NCBI GenBank assembly: GCA_030374735.1
Contig: JASCIV010000265.1
Span: forward strand, 1-27,894
Origin: Gracilaria caudata
Lineage: Eukaryota > Rhodophyta > Florideophyceae > Gracilariales > Gracilariaceae
Reading direction: 5' to 3'
Length of the DNA stretch: 27,894 nucleotides
This document shows, one piece after another, positions 26,437 through 27,894 of this stretch. Positions within the stretch are counted from its first letter, which is position 1, and each line of letters starts with the position of its first letter. The position numbers were made by a program, and so were the translations under genes. Under the pieces are notes generated by a model. That model saw only the letters and a list, made by a program, of their open reading frames with translations, had not been told where the DNA came from and did not search any database.

Positions 26437-26454
26437 TGCGAAGCAGGCTTCGCA
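26437..26454. repeat. Palindrome, 8-bp arms, 2-nt centre
   Basis: TGCGAAGC-AG-GCTTCGCA lies 28 nt upstream of the pseudogene TATA box (minus orientation). Confidence 0.85.
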
Positions 26455-27894
26455 AAAAGTCGCAAAGCTCTAATTTTTTTATTAAAGCTTGAAAGCATAA
26501 GAGCAAACTAGAGAAATTGTTTTGCTCTTGAGGAAACAAGACTATTTTTGTACTGTTCGTTATCATGTTTATCTTACTGTATATCGTTATTGTTTTGGAT
26601 CTATGCAACCACTTTGCGTACGAAGGCACTTAAGTGTCAGTTCTTACGTCAATTTCTGTATTCACCTGACGCTCTGCGCTTCGCGATAGAAAACGCTTTT
26701 ATTGGCCATCATACCACTGCAGAAAGGCAACCCTAGCGAGCACTTGTTCAGTGTAAGCTTTAGATTTGAAAATTCGGCTGATGATTGCTAAAACGAAATG
26801 AAAGATGTATTGTTTGACCTTTTGCACGTGGTGCGCTGCAACGATGAATGCTGTTCTAAATCATCCTTTCGAAAAGCAAGCTTCTCCAAATAAAGTACGC
26901 AAAGCTTCTACAATACTAGAGCTTTAAATAAATGAAGTCTCTTTTTTAATGCAAATACTCATATTCTTCAAGTTGTGGGAAAGAATCTTTCCAACAAATC
27001 TGATTTCTTTGAGATCTAGATTATCAAAAACTGGTCATCAAATATTATGAGTTCAGACTGTTTTTCAGATGTCCTCAGTACTTCAATTACATGCCATTTA
27101 TAATAAATTTCTGTTCCGGAGTTTTTGCTGAGGTGATGCATTTTGCAAAGATTTTCGATATGTATAGTATGTCAGATGCTTTTATCATTACAACGACGTT
27201 TTAAGTTTGGGAGCCTCTGAAATAATTTCTGGTAAGACCATGTGCTCAACTATCTTTCACAATTGAAGGTAATATTTTGAAAGACAACGTATTTGGCTGC
27301 AAAGAAAAAACAATTGCATTAGAAGGTTTTCAGGTATTAAAATAAATATTAACGTCATCATATTACCTACTGCTTTTACCTCGAATCCATACAGAAAATA
27401 ATTTTAGTTAAATATTTCACAAACGTAAAGTGCAACCCCTCTCAGAGATATGTTTACAGACTAAGTCATTTCAAGCAACTCTAGCAAGGTAGTTCGGAAT
27501 ACTACCGCTAATAGCGGGTGTATCGGGTGCATCACCTGTGGGCCGCGTGCTAGACACGCGACGTGACAATGACAGCATGTCGATGGAAAACGTGTGTGTA
27601 GAGCAAAACGTCGCAATATTATGCGCTTTTTACAGTGCATATTATGCACTGAGTGTCCATTGCTGGACTCCAGCCGGCTGGCACTATTTCTATAATTTAG
27701 TCTTTTTTTTGTCTAATTTCTTAGAGAATTACACTGGCACGCCTTGGCCTCCACAGTACAGTGGGTGTACCCAAAACTTGAACAGTATGAGAAACTAGGC
27801 CGTCACAGCCGTCGATTTCAAAGCAGTCGCGCTGAATCTTCGCTGATCACTGACTCCCAGTGTGTCGTTGGAGGAACAGGAAGCAGAAAGACCG
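26455..27894. other. AT-rich terminal region with a hairpin cluster
   Basis: No gene is supported; frames are short and without ATG context or homology. The stretch 26900-27460 is very AT-rich. A dense cluster of small palindromes lies at 27505-27681 (see the repeat entry). The window ends without reaching another recognisable gene. Confidence 0.5.
27505..27681. repeat. Cluster of five small palindromes
   Basis: CCGCTA-A-TAGCGG (27505-27517), CGCGTG-CTAGA-CACGCG (27544-27560), CAGTGCATA-T-TATGCACTG (27633-27651), GCTGGA-C-TCCAGC (27662-27674) and the overlapping perfect CCAGCCGGCTGG (27670-27681). Three of the five have a single-nucleotide centre, like the cluster at 17859-17973. Confidence 0.85.

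Noticed and set aside
27538..27798. 86-codon plus frame over the terminal hairpin cluster
   Set aside because: No ATG at the frame's start, crosses several palindromes and a T-tract, no recognisable content.

Overview
The window looks like nuclear DNA of a unicellular eukaryote with compact, mostly intronless genes. The evidence is TATA boxes (TATATAAG, TATAAAAGG) about 50-130 nt upstream of likely ATGs, AATAAA-type signals 75-90 nt after several stops, one convincing GT-AG intron, a eukaryotic tRNA-Phe with a pol III T-run, and N-terminal signal peptides on many products. There are no Shine-Dalgarno sites or operons. A red alga or similar protist would fit (few introns, secreted vanadium-haloperoxidase-like proteins), but this is only an inference.

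Layout. Positions 1-6.4 kb are GC-rich. They carry a secreted orphan protein (97-852), a two-exon, extremely acidic and potentially myristoylated protein (1993-2809, minus), and a tandem pair of paralogous orphan genes (3660-4931 and 5458-6375), each with a CA-rich tract touching the start codon. A small single-membrane-span protein (6581-6907) marks the transition to lower-GC DNA. From about 7 kb onward the window looks accessory. It holds a structured inverted-repeat element (7553-7892) and a multiply broken 5'-nucleotidase pseudogene (8001-9541) split by a 253-bp insertion with a 5-bp target duplication. These are followed by a secreted cysteine-rich protein (10472-11212), a gene fragment (11660-12124), and a secreted orphan (12846-13466).

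The right half (14.8-26.4 kb) is built from two families. One is vanadium-haloperoxidase/PAP2-like proteins (intact copy on minus 14834-16360; 5'-broken copy on plus 21943-23286). The other is secreted ephrin-receptor-like (GCC2/GCC3-type) cysteine-rich proteins (intact 19065-20228; pseudogene on minus 25197-26318). A tRNA-Phe(GAA) lies at 23416-23488. The Cys-rich/haloperoxidase pair on plus sits between the two members of a similar pair on minus, which suggests a duplication plus inversion. A candidate small basic protein is at 24438-24842.

Functionally, the recognisable intact genes point to the cell surface or extracellular space: signal-peptide proteins, cysteine-rich repeats, and a secreted haloperoxidase-fold enzyme whose usual catalytic His is Ser. 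No metabolic pathway or operon-like system is evident. The most unusual non-coding signal is a set of near-perfect palindromes with a single-nucleotide centre in the intergenic DNA. The strongest is at 17859-17973, where 17-bp-arm and 13-bp-arm palindromes abut and a 10-bp-arm one follows.
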